Shown: positions 1-8,129, numbered from the stretch's first letter. The stretch: DNA of 37,187 nt from Promethearchaeati archaeon (GCA_013166835.1 JABLTI010000017.1:1-37187), one strand, 5' to 3'. Notes: a model not told the origin generated them from the letters alone. Numbers and translations are program-made.

Positions 1-692
1 TTCTTTGGTGCAGCTGAAATTACTCTGAATGACGCATGCTTCAATTTATTTAATTTGTTTATATTTATAACAAAAGCAGTCATTTGCTCAGTTGTTCTAG
101 AGAAAGCTAAAGGTCCAGCATCAAGAACCCGTAATCCATCAATTTTACAAATAATTTCTTGTATTTCGTTTTTTGCTTCTTGACTATTTGATGTGAGGAA
201 AACATCAACATCTAATGGATGATTTAGTCTATTGAGTTTCGCTGCTGATATGGTTTTGAAAGCTCCAACTACAGCTACTCCTTCTGGAACTGTTGCTTGT
301 ATATACTCACTTACTGAGGGATAATCGAATTGATCCATACACATGTCCTCAGAACAATAAGCTAACCCAGCTTCAAAAGTTAAAGGAACAATAACATCAA
401 TAATTATCGCATCTGTTTTGATATCAGAACCTAGATCTTCTAATGTGCTACAAGTATATTCAGGTGGAACTACAAAGAACAAAATATCACATTGTTTTAC
501 TACTTCTTTATTTTCATCACCATAAAGACTACTCACTGAAAGTTTTGCATTCAATTCTTCAGCAATTTTCTTTGCTTTTTCTGATGATCTTGAACCAATC
601 ATTACTTTGTTTCCGGCTTGTGCTAATCTTAAAGCAATTCCTTTACTTTGCTTACCGGTTCCAGGAATCATACCAATTTTCTTCTTAGTCAT
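1..692 (-). CDS. npdG: NADPH-dependent F420 reductase (F420H2:NADP oxidoreductase), 3' end cut by window edge
   Basis: Read from the ATG complement at 690-692 down to base 1, this frame stays open for 230 codons with no stop, so only the last residues are missing; the family is usually about 220-230 aa. The N-terminus (MTKKKIGMIPGTGKQSKGIA) is the Rossmann dinucleotide loop of this family, followed by a GSRSSEKA motif of the kind that binds the NADP 2'-phosphate. The middle (DILFFVVPPE, IIIDVIVPLTF) and the stretch GLRVLDAGPLAFSRTTEQMTA also match. Family knowledge: it moves hydride between reduced coenzyme F420 and NADP in the cytosol. It is divergent from the aRF1 gene, with about 175 bp of shared promoter region. 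The presence of this gene implies F420 in the organism. The family call is firm; the direction of the reaction in the cell is not known. Confidence 0.88.
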   Translation of the reverse strand, partial: MTKKKIGMIPGTGKQSKGIALRLAQAGNKVMIGSRSSEKAKKIAEELNAKLSVSSLYGDENKEVVKQCDILFFVVPPEYTCSTLEDLGSDIKTDAIIIDVIVPLTFEAGLAYCSEDMCMDQFDYPSVSEYIQATVPEGVAVVGAFKTISAAKLNRLNHPLDVDVFLTSNSQEAKNEIQEIICKIDGLRVLDAGPLAFSRTTEQMTAFVININKLNKLKHASFRVISAAPK

Positions 693-785
693 TTCACTTC
701 ACACACTCTGGTTCAAATAACGATTATTAATATAGTTAATCACAAGTTAGTTGTTATAAAAATTCCCCAGAATGTTAATCTCAAG

Positions 786-795
786 ATTTATAAAT
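786..795 (+). promoter_or_regulatory. TATA box of the aRF1 gene
   Basis: The sequence TTTATAAATT is a good archaeal TATA element. With the usual spacing of about 25 bp from the box centre, transcription would start near 815-818, which is the first base of the hairpin at 816-847. The start point is inferred, not seen. Confidence 0.55.
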
Positions 796-815
796 TAACA
801 TAGAAATCGAATGTA

Positions 816-847
816 CTGCTGTTTGTTAGAAAGACAAACAAAAGCAG
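816..847 (+). promoter_or_regulatory. 5' leader hairpin of the aRF1 transcript
   Basis: CTGC (816-819) plus TGTTTGT (820-826) pairs with ACAAACA (834-840) plus GCAG (844-847). This gives 11 base pairs with one AAA bulge and a 7-nt loop TAGAAAG. An alternative small hairpin, CAGC (845-848) with GCTG (852-855), uses the same GCAG bases and reaches into the GGAG ribosome binding site (855-858). The two folds exclude each other, so the leader could act as a translational switch. The function is inference. Confidence 0.45.
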
Positions 848-868
848 CTTTGCTGGAGTATGAAATAC

Positions 869-2122
869 ATGTCACAGACTGCATCTTCGTTCGAGAATTA
901 TAAAATTAAACAAAGTATTGAACGACTTGAAAGAAAGAGATCATTTAACGGTGCAACCTGTTTAGTTTCTCTTTACATGCCTAATGGCATATCAATTCCT
1001 GATGTTACTCAACAACTAGTTGATGAAAGAGGTACAGCTGCGAACATTAAAAGTAAACAAACAGGAAAAGCAGTCATAGCTGCCCTTTCAAGCATTCTCA
1101 CCCGGTTAAAACAAGTAAGGCAATTACCGGATAACGGTTTAGTTATTTTCTGCGGTATGACTCAATCAGGTAAAGTAGAATATTTTCCTGTGACACCAGT
1201 CCAACCTCTCAGCAGAAAAATGTATGTTTGTGATTCCAGATTTCACACAGAGCATTTACGAGACCAGCTTGAAGTAAAAGAACAGTTTGGATTAATGGTT
1301 GTTGATCGAGAATCAGCTGCTTATGCTTTACTTCGTGGAAACCATATGACTTTCCTCCGGAATCTTCATTCATTTGTTCCTGGAAAACATGGTAAGGGTG
1401 GTCAATCACAGAGACGTATTCAAAGAGGGACTGAAATCTTAGCTAAAGATCATTTGAGAAGAGCTGGAGAAGCAGCAAGCGAACTCTTTCTGGAAGTTCC
1501 AGATCTCAAAGGAATAGTTGTTGGTGGCCCGTCTCTTGCTAAAGATAATTTTGTTAGAGGTGATTTCATTGATTTTCGTCTTAGAGACAAAATAATGGGT
1601 ACTGTTGATACTGGATACACTGGAGAACAAGGCATACGAGAATTAATGGAAAAATCAACTGAAATTTTGAAGGATGTTCGATATTTAGAAGAAAAGAAAC
1701 TAGTTCAAATATTTTTGAGTGAGCTTGGAAAAGACACTGGTTTAGTTGCTTATGGTCAAAAAGAAGTGCTAAAGGCAATGGAATTAGGTGCTGTAAAAAC
1801 CTTGCTCATAAGCGAAGAACTAGATGTGATTCAAACTAAAATAGCCTGTCCTCAATGTAAATATGAAAAGCAAGAAGCTGTAAAAGCTCGTGAATTTGTT
1901 GAATTCGAGGATGAAATCATTAAAAGTAACTGTCCTGAATGTGGAAGTTCTAAATTATCAATCGAAGATACTCAGGATTTCGTTGAAGAACTTGGAAAAC
2001 AATCTACCGAAACAGGGGCATTGATAGAAATCATCAGTATAGATACAGAAGAAGGTGTGATTTTATTCAAATCATTTGGTGGTCTTGTAGCAATACTACG
2101 TTATCCTATACGTGAAATGTAG
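869..2122 (+). CDS. prf1: Peptide chain release factor aRF1
   Basis: This is the class-I translation termination factor that reads all three stop codons and triggers release of the peptide. Seen in the sequence, numbering from the chosen start: stop-codon recognition motif NIKS at about residues 59-62, YxCxxxF motif (YVCDSRF) near 119-125, peptidyl-transferase motif GGQ near 177-179 in KHGKGGQSQRR, and a C-terminal domain with two CxxC pairs (CPQC and CPEC) that probably bind zinc. The length, 417 aa, is normal for the family. An ATG also exists at 860, but the GGAG at 855-858 lies 1 nt from it and 10 nt from the ATG at 869, so the second start is preferred. The transcript is predicted to begin with a stable hairpin. 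It is divergent from the F420 reductase gene. Identification is firm. Confidence 0.96.
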   Translation: MSQTASSFENYKIKQSIERLERKRSFNGATCLVSLYMPNGISIPDVTQQLVDERGTAANIKSKQTGKAVIAALSSILTRLKQVRQLPDNGLVIFCGMTQSGKVEYFPVTPVQPLSRKMYVCDSRFHTEHLRDQLEVKEQFGLMVVDRESAAYALLRGNHMTFLRNLHSFVPGKHGKGGQSQRRIQRGTEILAKDHLRRAGEAASELFLEVPDLKGIVVGGPSLAKDNFVRGDFIDFRLRDKIMGTVDTGYTGEQGIRELMEKSTEILKDVRYLEEKKLVQIFLSELGKDTGLVAYGQKEVLKAMELGAVKTLLISEELDVIQTKIACPQCKYEKQEAVKAREFVEFEDEIIKSNCPECGSSKLSIEDTQDFVEELGKQSTETGALIEIISIDTEEGVILFKSFGGLVAILRYPIREM

Positions 2123-2144
2123 AAAAAAAGTAGAAAAAGATAAT

Positions 2145-2543
2145 TTAGTATCTCCTTCTTTGTTTCTTTTTAAAAGGGGGTCTATAATCCTCTGGTGGTT
2201 TTGGAAAATTATTTGGGATTTTCTCACTTGGTGGAATATCAGAGTCCTCCTCTAATTTAGTCAATTCTCCGTATTTTCCTATATTCAAGCGTAGCTCATT
2301 ACGAACTACTTTGATAAATCCATTACTTACTTCTCCGATATCTCCATTGTCGAGTAATTCTATATTTTGATCCCATAATGAAAGATAAATTCTCCCGGTA
2401 CTATCTCCCACTTCTACTTCTGATAAATTAAGTTCTTTTCCTTCCCTAGACTGTATTTCACGAATCTCTCCTTTTGTTATTACACGAAATCGAACATCAA
2501 CATTTCTCATATCAGCTTTTAAATCAACAATTTTCATTTTCAT
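2145..2543 (-). CDS. Small OB-fold nucleic-acid-binding protein (RPA/SOSS-B-like)
   Basis: A protein of about 132 aa with one OB-fold: strands around VDVRFRVITKGEIREIQ, then LNLSEVEVGDSTGRIYLSLWD, then IGEVSNGFIKVVRNELRLNIG. This is the pattern of archaeal single-stranded-DNA-binding proteins related to RPA and to SOSS complex subunit B. The tail (residues about 100-132) is rich in proline and ends in the basic run KKKQRRRY, unlike the acidic tails of bacterial SSB. A GTG at 2544-2546, ATG at 2541-2543 and ATG at 2535-2537 are all in frame; no clear ribosome binding site decides, and the first ATG is taken. It is convergent with aRF1, 22 bp away. Likely role is DNA repair or replication; RNA binding is also possible. 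Confidence 0.75.
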   Translation of the reverse strand: MKMKIVDLKADMRNVDVRFRVITKGEIREIQSREGKELNLSEVEVGDSTGRIYLSLWDQNIELLDNGDIGEVSNGFIKVVRNELRLNIGKYGELTKLEEDSDIPPSEKIPNNFPKPPEDYRPPFKKKQRRRY

Positions 2544-2764
2544 CACTTTTAAAATAATATGTCACAGATTTCCAGTCATTCATTAATATAACTAGTGGTT
2601 CCACGTTTAATTATTGCTCAAGTAATGAAACTCTTGTTATTGAGGCAAAAAAAATCTTCTACATATAGGGGGGTATCTTTGACATTTCGTAAATCAAAAA
2701 GAAATGAATAACTATATTAAGAATTTTTCATAACAGTTTTTCGCTGTTTTATAGAGGATTAACA

Positions 2765-3799
2765 ATGAACCAATCTGACTCAAAATCTACTTTGGATGAT
2801 TGTGAGTGGGCTAAAGAAATAAAACGCTGGAAAGTAGTGCCCCGTCCTTATCCCTTTAAAGAGTCAGTAGTTTTCTTAAAAAACTGGGTATTAGGACCAT
2901 CTAAAAAATATAAAGGATCGGCAGAATTCATTCCTAAATCTAGTACAATTAATGATATTACACCATCCATTAAACTCGGATTCATTGGCGATATAATGAG
3001 AATGGCTAACCATCAACTTGTTATTGATAGTTCGATAAAAGATTTTTTCAAAGATATTGATTATCTAATCGGCAATTTTGAAGGAATTATTACTACAAAA
3101 TATAAGAGAGGAGCAGTTGGATCACAAATATTTGCTGAAAGTGATCTTGAAGCAATTAAACAACTCTTCCCACCAGAAAAAATTCTCTTAAGTTATTCTA
3201 ATAATCATGCAGGGGATTTTGGTTGGGAAGAATTTCAAAAAAGCTATAAAATAGTGAAAGATCATGGTTTTATGGTCATTGGTAGAAGAGATGAACCTTC
3301 CATCCTTCTTGACAAGAAAGTAAATGTGGCAGGTGCTTCATTTCTTAGTGATCAAAGATGCTCGTTCATTTCTAATAAAGAAGAAATTTCTAGTTATTAT
3401 AACAAAGATGCGAAATTCAACATATTATATCCACACTGGGGTTTTGAATTACAATTCTATCCTTGGCCAACTCAAGTTGAATTAGCTAAGAAATTACTAG
3501 AAACTTGGGACTTGATTTTAGGTCATCATACCCATACTCCACAGCCAATATCATTATATCCTACAACAAAAGGAAACAAAGCTGTCGCATATTCTCTAGG
3601 TAATTTCTGTTATGGACTTAAATGGAAGAAGTATCATCATAATGGATTAATTGTAAAAACAGAAATAGGTCCAAATAAGAAACAAGTTTGGCAAACTGGA
3701 CAATTAGCTTGGGAGTTTATCCAAGTATTTTTCGAAAAACGAAAACAAGCTAGAGTATCAATTATAGACCATTATATGCATTTTAAGCATTTAAAATAA
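2765..3799 (+). CDS. CapA/PgsA-family metallophosphatase-fold protein
   Basis: A 344-aa protein of the CapA (bacterial capsule synthesis, PGA_cap) family, whose fold is that of calcineurin-like metallophosphatases. The metal-ligand motifs appear in order: GFIGDIM (about residue 75), IGNFEG (about 104), SNNHAGDFGW (about 145), YPHWGFE (about 220), LGHHTHTPQP (about 251) and YSLGNF. No signal peptide or membrane segment is visible, so unlike bacterial CapA it seems to be cytosolic. AGAGGA at 2753-2758 is a suitable ribosome binding site for the ATG at 2765. The leader holds a short hairpin ACAG/CTGT just before it. The gene stands alone between an OB-fold gene (divergent) and mptA (convergent). 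The substrate cannot be told from the sequence; an exopolysaccharide or polyglutamate role is only family inheritance. Confidence 0.85.
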   Translation: MNQSDSKSTLDDCEWAKEIKRWKVVPRPYPFKESVVFLKNWVLGPSKKYKGSAEFIPKSSTINDITPSIKLGFIGDIMRMANHQLVIDSSIKDFFKDIDYLIGNFEGIITTKYKRGAVGSQIFAESDLEAIKQLFPPEKILLSYSNNHAGDFGWEEFQKSYKIVKDHGFMVIGRRDEPSILLDKKVNVAGASFLSDQRCSFISNKEEISSYYNKDAKFNILYPHWGFELQFYPWPTQVELAKKLLETWDLILGHHTHTPQPISLYPTTKGNKAVAYSLGNFCYGLKWKKYHHNGLIVKTEIGPNKKQVWQTGQLAWEFIQVFFEKRKQARVSIIDHYMHFKHLK

Positions 3800-3811
3800 A
3801 AATAGAATTTT

Positions 3812-3830
3812 AATGTTTTTTTATTTTCCA
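3812..3830 (+). terminator. T-rich terminator after the CapA-like gene
   Basis: A nearly unbroken T run (3815-3828) follows the stop codon at 3797-3799 and runs into the stop codon of the convergent mptA gene. Archaeal terminators are typically such T-rich stretches. There is no hairpin. Confidence 0.35.
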
Positions 3831-4642
3831 TCTGTTTTTGCAGAACCTTTAGCAATAACATCGTGTTTGTGAATGCTCTCGAGACTCTTTGCACTGGCAG
3901 TTAACTCCAGTTTCAAATTGCTAAATTCTTGTAGAGCTTTTGCTAAGATGCTACGACAAACATCTTCAACAAACATGGGATTGTCATGCATACAATCAAT
4001 TACGCATTGCTCATCTTCTGTTTTAAGTATGGAATATGTTTCTGCAGGAAATGATTTTCTTAGTACCTTTACCATTGATTCAAACGAAGGTAATTGATTT
4101 ACTTCCCCTAAGACGCTTAATTTGCCAAGGGCTCGTTGAACATGTGTTCTATTCTCGGGATTGTTTTCCAATGCATGTGGGCAAACTGTGTTGCCGATAT
4201 ATTCAACTGATATACTTATTTTATCTTCCTCACCTTCTTCTAACCAAGTTCCCACAGTAACATTGGTTACCTCAAAGGTTTTTTTCTTACTTTTAGGTGT
4301 TTCAGTTTCATAAAAGAAATCAAAATTGAGTGAGAGATGTGCTTTTGTGTATGGGTGTTTTTCTTTCAATTTCCTTAAAACTTGTAAAGACAATTCCTCA
4401 ACAGAATGGTGAGCATTCCTTTCGTCGTTTATGATTTCTACAACGGATTCACTTATACGTGACATATGTGCTCCTTTCATGTTTGCCGGAAGATTTATTG
4501 TAGCTTCAATTATAGGTGCTAGATGAAATGTTCTGCCATTTCTTGTTATTATTAATAAAGTCTTGAAATTAGTTATACCAACATAATCAAGTGAAATTTC
4601 ATCTTTTGGTCGTTCGTTTTGTGTTTCTTTTTGCTTCTTCAA
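3821..4642 (-). CDS. mptA: GTP cyclohydrolase MptA (FolE2 superfamily)
   Basis: A 273-aa protein of the GTP cyclohydrolase IV type. MptA turns GTP into 7,8-dihydroneopterin 2',3'-cyclic phosphate with Fe(II), the first committed step of tetrahydromethanopterin synthesis in archaea. Visible motifs: VGITNFKTLL at the N-terminus, NLPANMKGAHMSR with its metal/substrate histidine (about residue 58), NDERNAHHSVEEL (about 73), and YIGNTVCPHALENN (about 150) carrying the conserved cysteine and histidine. The start is TTG at 4640-4642; no upstream ATG is in frame, and a GAGTGA lies a few bases before it. Partners in this window are dihydropteroate synthase, a DHPS-related fusion and a DmrX-like reductase, all of the same cofactor pathway but not adjacent. 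The C-terminus is convergent with the CapA-like gene. Confident family call. Confidence 0.9.
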   Translation of the reverse strand: MKKQKETQNERPKDEISLDYVGITNFKTLLIITRNGRTFHLAPIIEATINLPANMKGAHMSRISESVVEIINDERNAHHSVEELSLQVLRKLKEKHPYTKAHLSLNFDFFYETETPKSKKKTFEVTNVTVGTWLEEGEEDKISISVEYIGNTVCPHALENNPENRTHVQRALGKLSVLGEVNQLPSFESMVKVLRKSFPAETYSILKTEDEQCVIDCMHDNPMFVEDVCRSILAKALQEFSNLKLELTASAKSLESIHKHDVIAKGSAKTDGK

Positions 4643-4837
4643 ACTAATTCACTCATGTAACTATAATTATGATTACTATATTCGATGTCTAGATTTAAGA
4701 ATTAAAACTCTTTCTTTTGATTTTCAGATTAACCATTAGAAATTCTCACGGATTTGGTTAATTTATGTAAAATAGGAAAAGCTTTTCATTTAGATAATTG
4801 CTGATAATAGTATTTGCCAGTTAATTTGGAGATGACT

Positions 4838-5590
4838 ATGACTATAACAACAGTTCTCTTTGATATGGACTCAACGTTAAATTCAATCGATGAAATTGAA
4901 TTCAGTCATAAATACTTCAAGATGCTGCACGAACGTTTTTTTTCCGAATTTGAGTTACAATTTTTTTACGAATCATTGACAAACATTACAAAAAATGTTA
5001 TGCTTAGTAAATCACCACGGGAATTAGCAATTAAAACCTTCATGAAGGAAATGTCAAAATGCTATAAGAAGCCACAAAAGAAACTATATCAAGATTTCAA
5101 AGATTTTTATGCTAATGATTATAATCAATTGGAGGAATTTGTTAGACCTGCTGAAGGTTCACAAGAAGCAGTTCAGACATGTTTTGATAAAGGTTTCAAT
5201 GTTGTTATAGCAACTACTCCTGTTTTTACTGAAGCAGCAATTATGAAACGGTTGACGTGGAGTGGAATGGGAGCGTTTACGTTTAAATTAGTTACTCATG
5301 CTGAGAACATGCATTTTTCAAAACCGTTAGGAGAATACTATACCGAAATCTTGAAGAAAATCAAGAAAAAATCCTTTGAGTGTATAATGGTTGGTAATGA
5401 ATTCATGGGTGATGTCGTAAGTCCAACAAGAATAGGCATCAAGACATTTTATGTTCCAATAAGACCTGATAATGAGGATCTATTCATCTCACCTGAATTA
5501 AAACGCTTTAGTAAGATTAAACCAACGTATAGAGGGAAATTGCTTGATTTTACAAAGATTATAAAGAATGATTTTCAGAAGCTAGACTAG
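4838..5590 (+). CDS. HAD-superfamily hydrolase
   Basis: A protein of 250 aa in the haloacid dehalogenase superfamily. Motif I is LFDMDSTL near the N-terminus (first Asp is the nucleophile), motif II is the threonine in VVIATTPVF, the motif III lysine is in HFSKPLGEY, and motif IV is MVGNEFMGDV, where GN stands in place of the usual GD. A helical cap of about 100 residues lies between motifs I and II. Starts at TTG 4814, ATG 4832 and ATG 4838 are in frame; GGAG at 4828-4831 touches the first ATG but is 6 nt from 4838, so 4838 is chosen. The last 9 bases overlap the end of the DUF523 gene on the other strand. The substrate is unknown; most relatives are small-molecule phosphatases. Confidence 0.8.
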   Translation: MTITTVLFDMDSTLNSIDEIEFSHKYFKMLHERFFSEFELQFFYESLTNITKNVMLSKSPRELAIKTFMKEMSKCYKKPQKKLYQDFKDFYANDYNQLEEFVRPAEGSQEAVQTCFDKGFNVVIATTPVFTEAAIMKRLTWSGMGAFTFKLVTHAENMHFSKPLGEYYTEILKKIKKKSFECIMVGNEFMGDVVSPTRIGIKTFYVPIRPDNEDLFISPELKRFSKIKPTYRGKLLDFTKIIKNDFQKLD

Positions 5591-6106
5591 ATCAATTAGA
5601 CTATTTTCTTCTATTTCCTTTTCTGATATAATCCGTAAACCATTTTCTAAGAGTAAAGCAGTAGTTACCCCTTTACCTGAGGTTTTAAACTTTTGATTTT
5701 GTTTTACATTATAAATGAAATGAACTCCACATGAAGGACTATTTTCTTTGAAAATTGCTATTTTCACTTTATTCAGCTTTGCTACATCTAAAACTTCTGA
5801 TGCTCCTTTTTTGAAATTTACAGTTACATCATTACCATTTATCGTTACCACATTTGCTTTTCCTAGTAAAACATCTTCACCTGATCCTTGAATAATGTCT
5901 TGTGGGTCTCTCGGAGTTGATAAACCACCTAATTGTTCAGAACAAACTGGAATCAAAATGTATTTCTCCATTAATTCCAAAATTCGTATATTTATATTAC
6001 TTGAACCATCAAAGACACAATTAATTCCTAACAAGCAAGCACTAACAATTATTGGCCCAATATTTACTTGTTCATCTTTTTCTTTGTCTTTTTTATTGTG
6101 ATTCAT
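5582..6106 (-). CDS. DUF523 / TudS-like protein (possible thiouracil desulfurase)
   Basis: A 174-aa protein with the DUF523 signature: SACLLGINCVFDG at the N-terminus, IPVCSEQLGGLSTPRDPQ near residue 55, and ENSPSCGVHFI near 117. The conserved cysteines are the ones that hold a [4Fe-4S] cluster in TudS, the characterised member that removes sulfur from 2-thiouracil. A role in salvage of thiolated nucleobases is therefore inferred from family knowledge, not proven. The ATG at 6104-6106 has a GAGGT 8 nt upstream on the minus strand. The stop end overlaps the HAD gene by 9 bp in convergent arrangement. The extreme N-terminus is lysine-rich and not part of the domain. Confidence 0.82.
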   Translation of the reverse strand: MNHNKKDKEKDEQVNIGPIIVSACLLGINCVFDGSSNINIRILELMEKYILIPVCSEQLGGLSTPRDPQDIIQGSGEDVLLGKANVVTINGNDVTVNFKKGASEVLDVAKLNKVKIAIFKENSPSCGVHFIYNVKQNQKFKTSGKGVTTALLLENGLRIISEKEIEENSLIDLV

Positions 6107-6178
6107 AAAATATACCTCGTTACAAAATTCATCTTTTGTTTAAATTTTACTCTGACTTATCTTAGAGTGATTTAAATC

Positions 6179-6207
6179 TTAGTAATTTATTAGTAATTTG
6201 TTAGTAT
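6179..6207 (+). repeat. 11-bp tandem repeat upstream of the methyltransferase gene
   Basis: TTAGTAATTTA (6179-6189) is followed directly by TTAGTAATTTG (6190-6200) and then by TTAGTAT. The period of 11 bp is close to one helical turn, which would place any bound protein on the same face. A TATA-like TTTAAATC lies just upstream at 6171-6178. Confidence 0.45.
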
Positions 6208-6228
6208 AGGTATACCTTCTCTGGAGAA
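6208..6228 (+). promoter_or_regulatory. Palindrome and ribosome-binding-site hairpin before the methyltransferase
   Basis: AGGTATACCT (6208-6217) is a perfect 10-bp palindrome. Directly after it TTCTC pairs with GAGAA across a 2-base TG turn, so the ribosome binding site GGAGA of the gene starting at 6238 lies inside a short stem. Both are seen in the sequence; a regulatory role is inferred. Confidence 0.35.
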
Positions 6229-6237
6229 AGTATTCAG

Positions 6238-6912
6238 GTGAGATCTCGTAACATCAATTATGACATAGTAGCACATCTTTACAGTTTTATTACAGGATTC
6301 TTGTACATATTAGGTGGTGGTCTCACAGAAAAAGCCTTTAGGAGAATTTTTTTCACCGAATTCATAAAAGCGAAGGGAAACGAAGAAGTATTAGATATCT
6401 GTTGTGCAAATGGTAAAGGAACTCAATTTTTGGCTTCCTATTTCAAGCAAGGAAGGATTACGGGAGTTGATCTAAATCCTGCAATGATTAGTTTTGCTAT
6501 TAAGAACACAAAGAAAACATCAAATGTAAATTTTCGTGTTGGTGATTGCACAAAAATGGATTTTCCTGACAAATATTTTGATTTTGTGAACTCTTTCCTA
6601 GCACTTCACGAAATACCAACCCAATTAGTAAAAGTCGTGCTCAAAGAAATAAAACGTGTTTTAAAAGACACAGGTCGTTTACTTGTTTTTGATTTTAAAG
6701 TACCAGAAAAATCAACTTTTGACTTGAATTTTATGTATTATGTTTTAAGATTAATAGAAGATGAATCTGCTGCAAGGTTTATGATGATTGACCAAATAAA
6801 GTATATAGAAAACCAAGGATTCAAACTTGTACACAGTAAAGAATACCATAATGGTTTTACTCGAGCATATCTCTTCAAAGTAGATAAAAGCGTTTCATCT
6901 AGCTTAGTTTAA
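6238..6912 (+). CDS. SAM-dependent class I methyltransferase (UbiE/MenG-like fold)
   Basis: A 224-aa Rossmann-fold methyltransferase. Motif I is VLDICCANGKGTQ (about residue 50; the usual glycine-rich loop with CCANG), followed by ITGVDLNPAM, with the acid that binds the ribose of SAM, then VGDCTKMDFPDKYFD and the motif IV region FVNSFLALHEIP. Residues 10-30 are hydrophobic and precede the domain, as in UbiE-like enzymes acting on lipids or quinones. The start is GTG at 6238 with TGGAGA ten bases upstream, which lies in a small hairpin. It is divergent from the DUF523 gene and convergent with the next coiled-coil gene. Substrate unknown: quinone, lipid or other small-molecule methylation are all possible. 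Confidence 0.8.
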   Translation: MRSRNINYDIVAHLYSFITGFLYILGGGLTEKAFRRIFFTEFIKAKGNEEVLDICCANGKGTQFLASYFKQGRITGVDLNPAMISFAIKNTKKTSNVNFRVGDCTKMDFPDKYFDFVNSFLALHEIPTQLVKVVLKEIKRVLKDTGRLLVFDFKVPEKSTFDLNFMYYVLRLIEDESAARFMMIDQIKYIENQGFKLVHSKEYHNGFTRAYLFKVDKSVSSSLV

Positions 6913-6976
6913 AATAAAGAAGTATTTTGTTGGGATAATAACTAACCTATTTTCAAGGGAATAAATAAGCAATTTT

Positions 6977-7002
6977 AACGAGGTATTACACTAAACCTCG
7001 TT
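6977..7002 (-). terminator. Hairpin covering the stop codon of the coiled-coil gene
   Basis: AACGAGGT (6977-6984) and ACCTCGTT (6995-7002) form a perfect 8-bp stem with a 10-nt loop. The stop codon of the minus-strand gene lies in the loop. On the minus strand the hairpin is followed by A-rich, not T-rich, sequence, so it may be an RNA 3'-end stabiliser rather than a terminator. Confidence 0.4.
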
Positions 7003-7867
7003 CAACAAGCATACTAAATTCTTCTAAGGAAAGCTTCTTGCCTTCTTTATACTTCTCTAATGCTTTCTCTGCTCGAGCTTCAATTGTTTCTTTAACTTCT
7101 CTGAAATGGTCTACTCTTGCTTTTTGTCTAATATTCTGTAATGATTTTTGATGCTTCTCTTTTGCCTTGATGCGTTCAATGAATTGTTTGTGAGTTTCAT
7201 CAGCAACTTTTTTTGTTTCAATGAAATCTTTATGACACTGGTCAGCTTCTTTTCGAATTTCATCTATTTCAGCGAATAATTTGGTCATCTCATGATGATG
7301 TCTTTGAGAAGATTTTGCAGTTCTAATGACTGCTTTATGATAATGATTCATTTCAGCTTTTAGTCCTTCAAAAGTACTGAATCGAGCATTTCTTTCCTGA
7401 CGAAGAGCTCTTATGGCTTCTGCTTCTTCAAGTTGTTCTTGTAGGGCAGCAATTTCTGTAACAAGTCGTTTTTCTTCATCTGCAGGTAGAATCTCAGTTT
7501 GAATTTTCCATTCTAGTTGCTTGAGATTTCTGCGTAGAACTTTCTCTGGGATAGGTGGTTTGGGTAATGGTTCTAATTCTTCGGTTTCTTTGATTTGATC
7601 GACTTCTTTCTTTGCTTCAGCAAGATTCTTACGAACTTCTTCACGTTTCACTTTGTATTCTTGGACTTTATTGTTTTCATCGTCTCTTTGAATTTGATGA
7701 TCTTTGACTTTAGCTATAAGTTCAGCCATTTTCTTATTTAATTCGTCTCTTCTATCAGCTTTTTCTCGAGCTTCTGTGTTGAGTTTATCTCTAGAGACTC
7801 TAAGCTCACTTGCTTCTTTCTCGAGTTCTGATAATTTTACGACGATTTGATCGACTTCTGATATCAC
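6986..7867 (-). CDS. Archaeal coiled-coil protein, COG1340 type
   Basis: A 293-aa protein that is almost entirely charged coiled coil: heptads run over about residues 1-95, then a break with prolines (EELEPLPKPPIPE, about 95-110), then a second coil to about residue 265 and a short C-terminal part (KKLSLEEFSMLVERGL). The length and the break match the widespread archaeal COG1340 coiled-coil family, sometimes misannotated as phosphoserine phosphatase; there is no catalytic motif here. The start is GTG at 7865-7867, decided by GGAG six bases upstream on the minus strand. The start region lies just downstream of a perfect 23-bp inverted repeat (7908-7930). Function unknown; a structural or RNA/ribosome-associated role is guesswork. 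Confidence 0.78.
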   Translation of the reverse strand: MISEVDQIVVKLSELEKEASELRVSRDKLNTEAREKADRRDELNKKMAELIAKVKDHQIQRDDENNKVQEYKVKREEVRKNLAEAKKEVDQIKETEELEPLPKPPIPEKVLRRNLKQLEWKIQTEILPADEEKRLVTEIAALQEQLEEAEAIRALRQERNARFSTFEGLKAEMNHYHKAVIRTAKSSQRHHHEMTKLFAEIDEIRKEADQCHKDFIETKKVADETHKQFIERIKAKEKHQKSLQNIRQKARVDHFREVKETIEARAEKALEKYKEGKKLSLEEFSMLVERGLV

Positions 7868-7907
7868 GGGGATCTCCTTTTATAATTCGTTTGGGATTTA
7901 ATATTAA

Positions 7908-7930
7908 AGTTAAAACTAAAAGTTTTAACT
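7908..7930. promoter_or_regulatory. Perfect inverted repeat upstream of the COG1340-type gene
   Basis: AGTTAAAACT (7908-7917), spacer AAA, AGTTTTAACT (7921-7930). Ten-base arms match perfectly. It sits about 40 bp upstream of the GTG start on the minus strand, next to a TATA-like TTTAATATTAAAT stretch, so an operator for a dimeric regulator is plausible. The rest of the 7868-8176 gap is AT-rich and holds only the secY promoter. Confidence 0.45.
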
Positions 7931-8117
7931 CGCAATCTTATTCTTTACTCAAATTCCACTGAGTAATAAACGAAAATGAAATGTAAACTTTTATAAATTC
8001 TTCGTCTAGACCTCTTTAAAGAAATATGAAATAATTAGGTCAATTTAAAGCAAAAAGTTTTGAATAATAAAAGCTCAAACTCTCCGAAATGCTAAAAAAC
8101 CTAAAGGTTTCGAAATA

Positions 8118-8129
8118 CTATATTATAAT
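8118..8129 (+). promoter_or_regulatory. Likely TATA box of secY
   Basis: CTATATTATAAT lies 40-50 bp before the secY start. A start of transcription about 25 bp downstream, near 8148, would give a short leader without a ribosome binding site. Inferred from spacing. Confidence 0.4.

Noticed and set aside
443..688. Plus-strand open frame of 81 codons
   Set aside because: Lies antisense to the F420/NADP reductase, has a biased Leu/Phe/Ser make-up and no family match.
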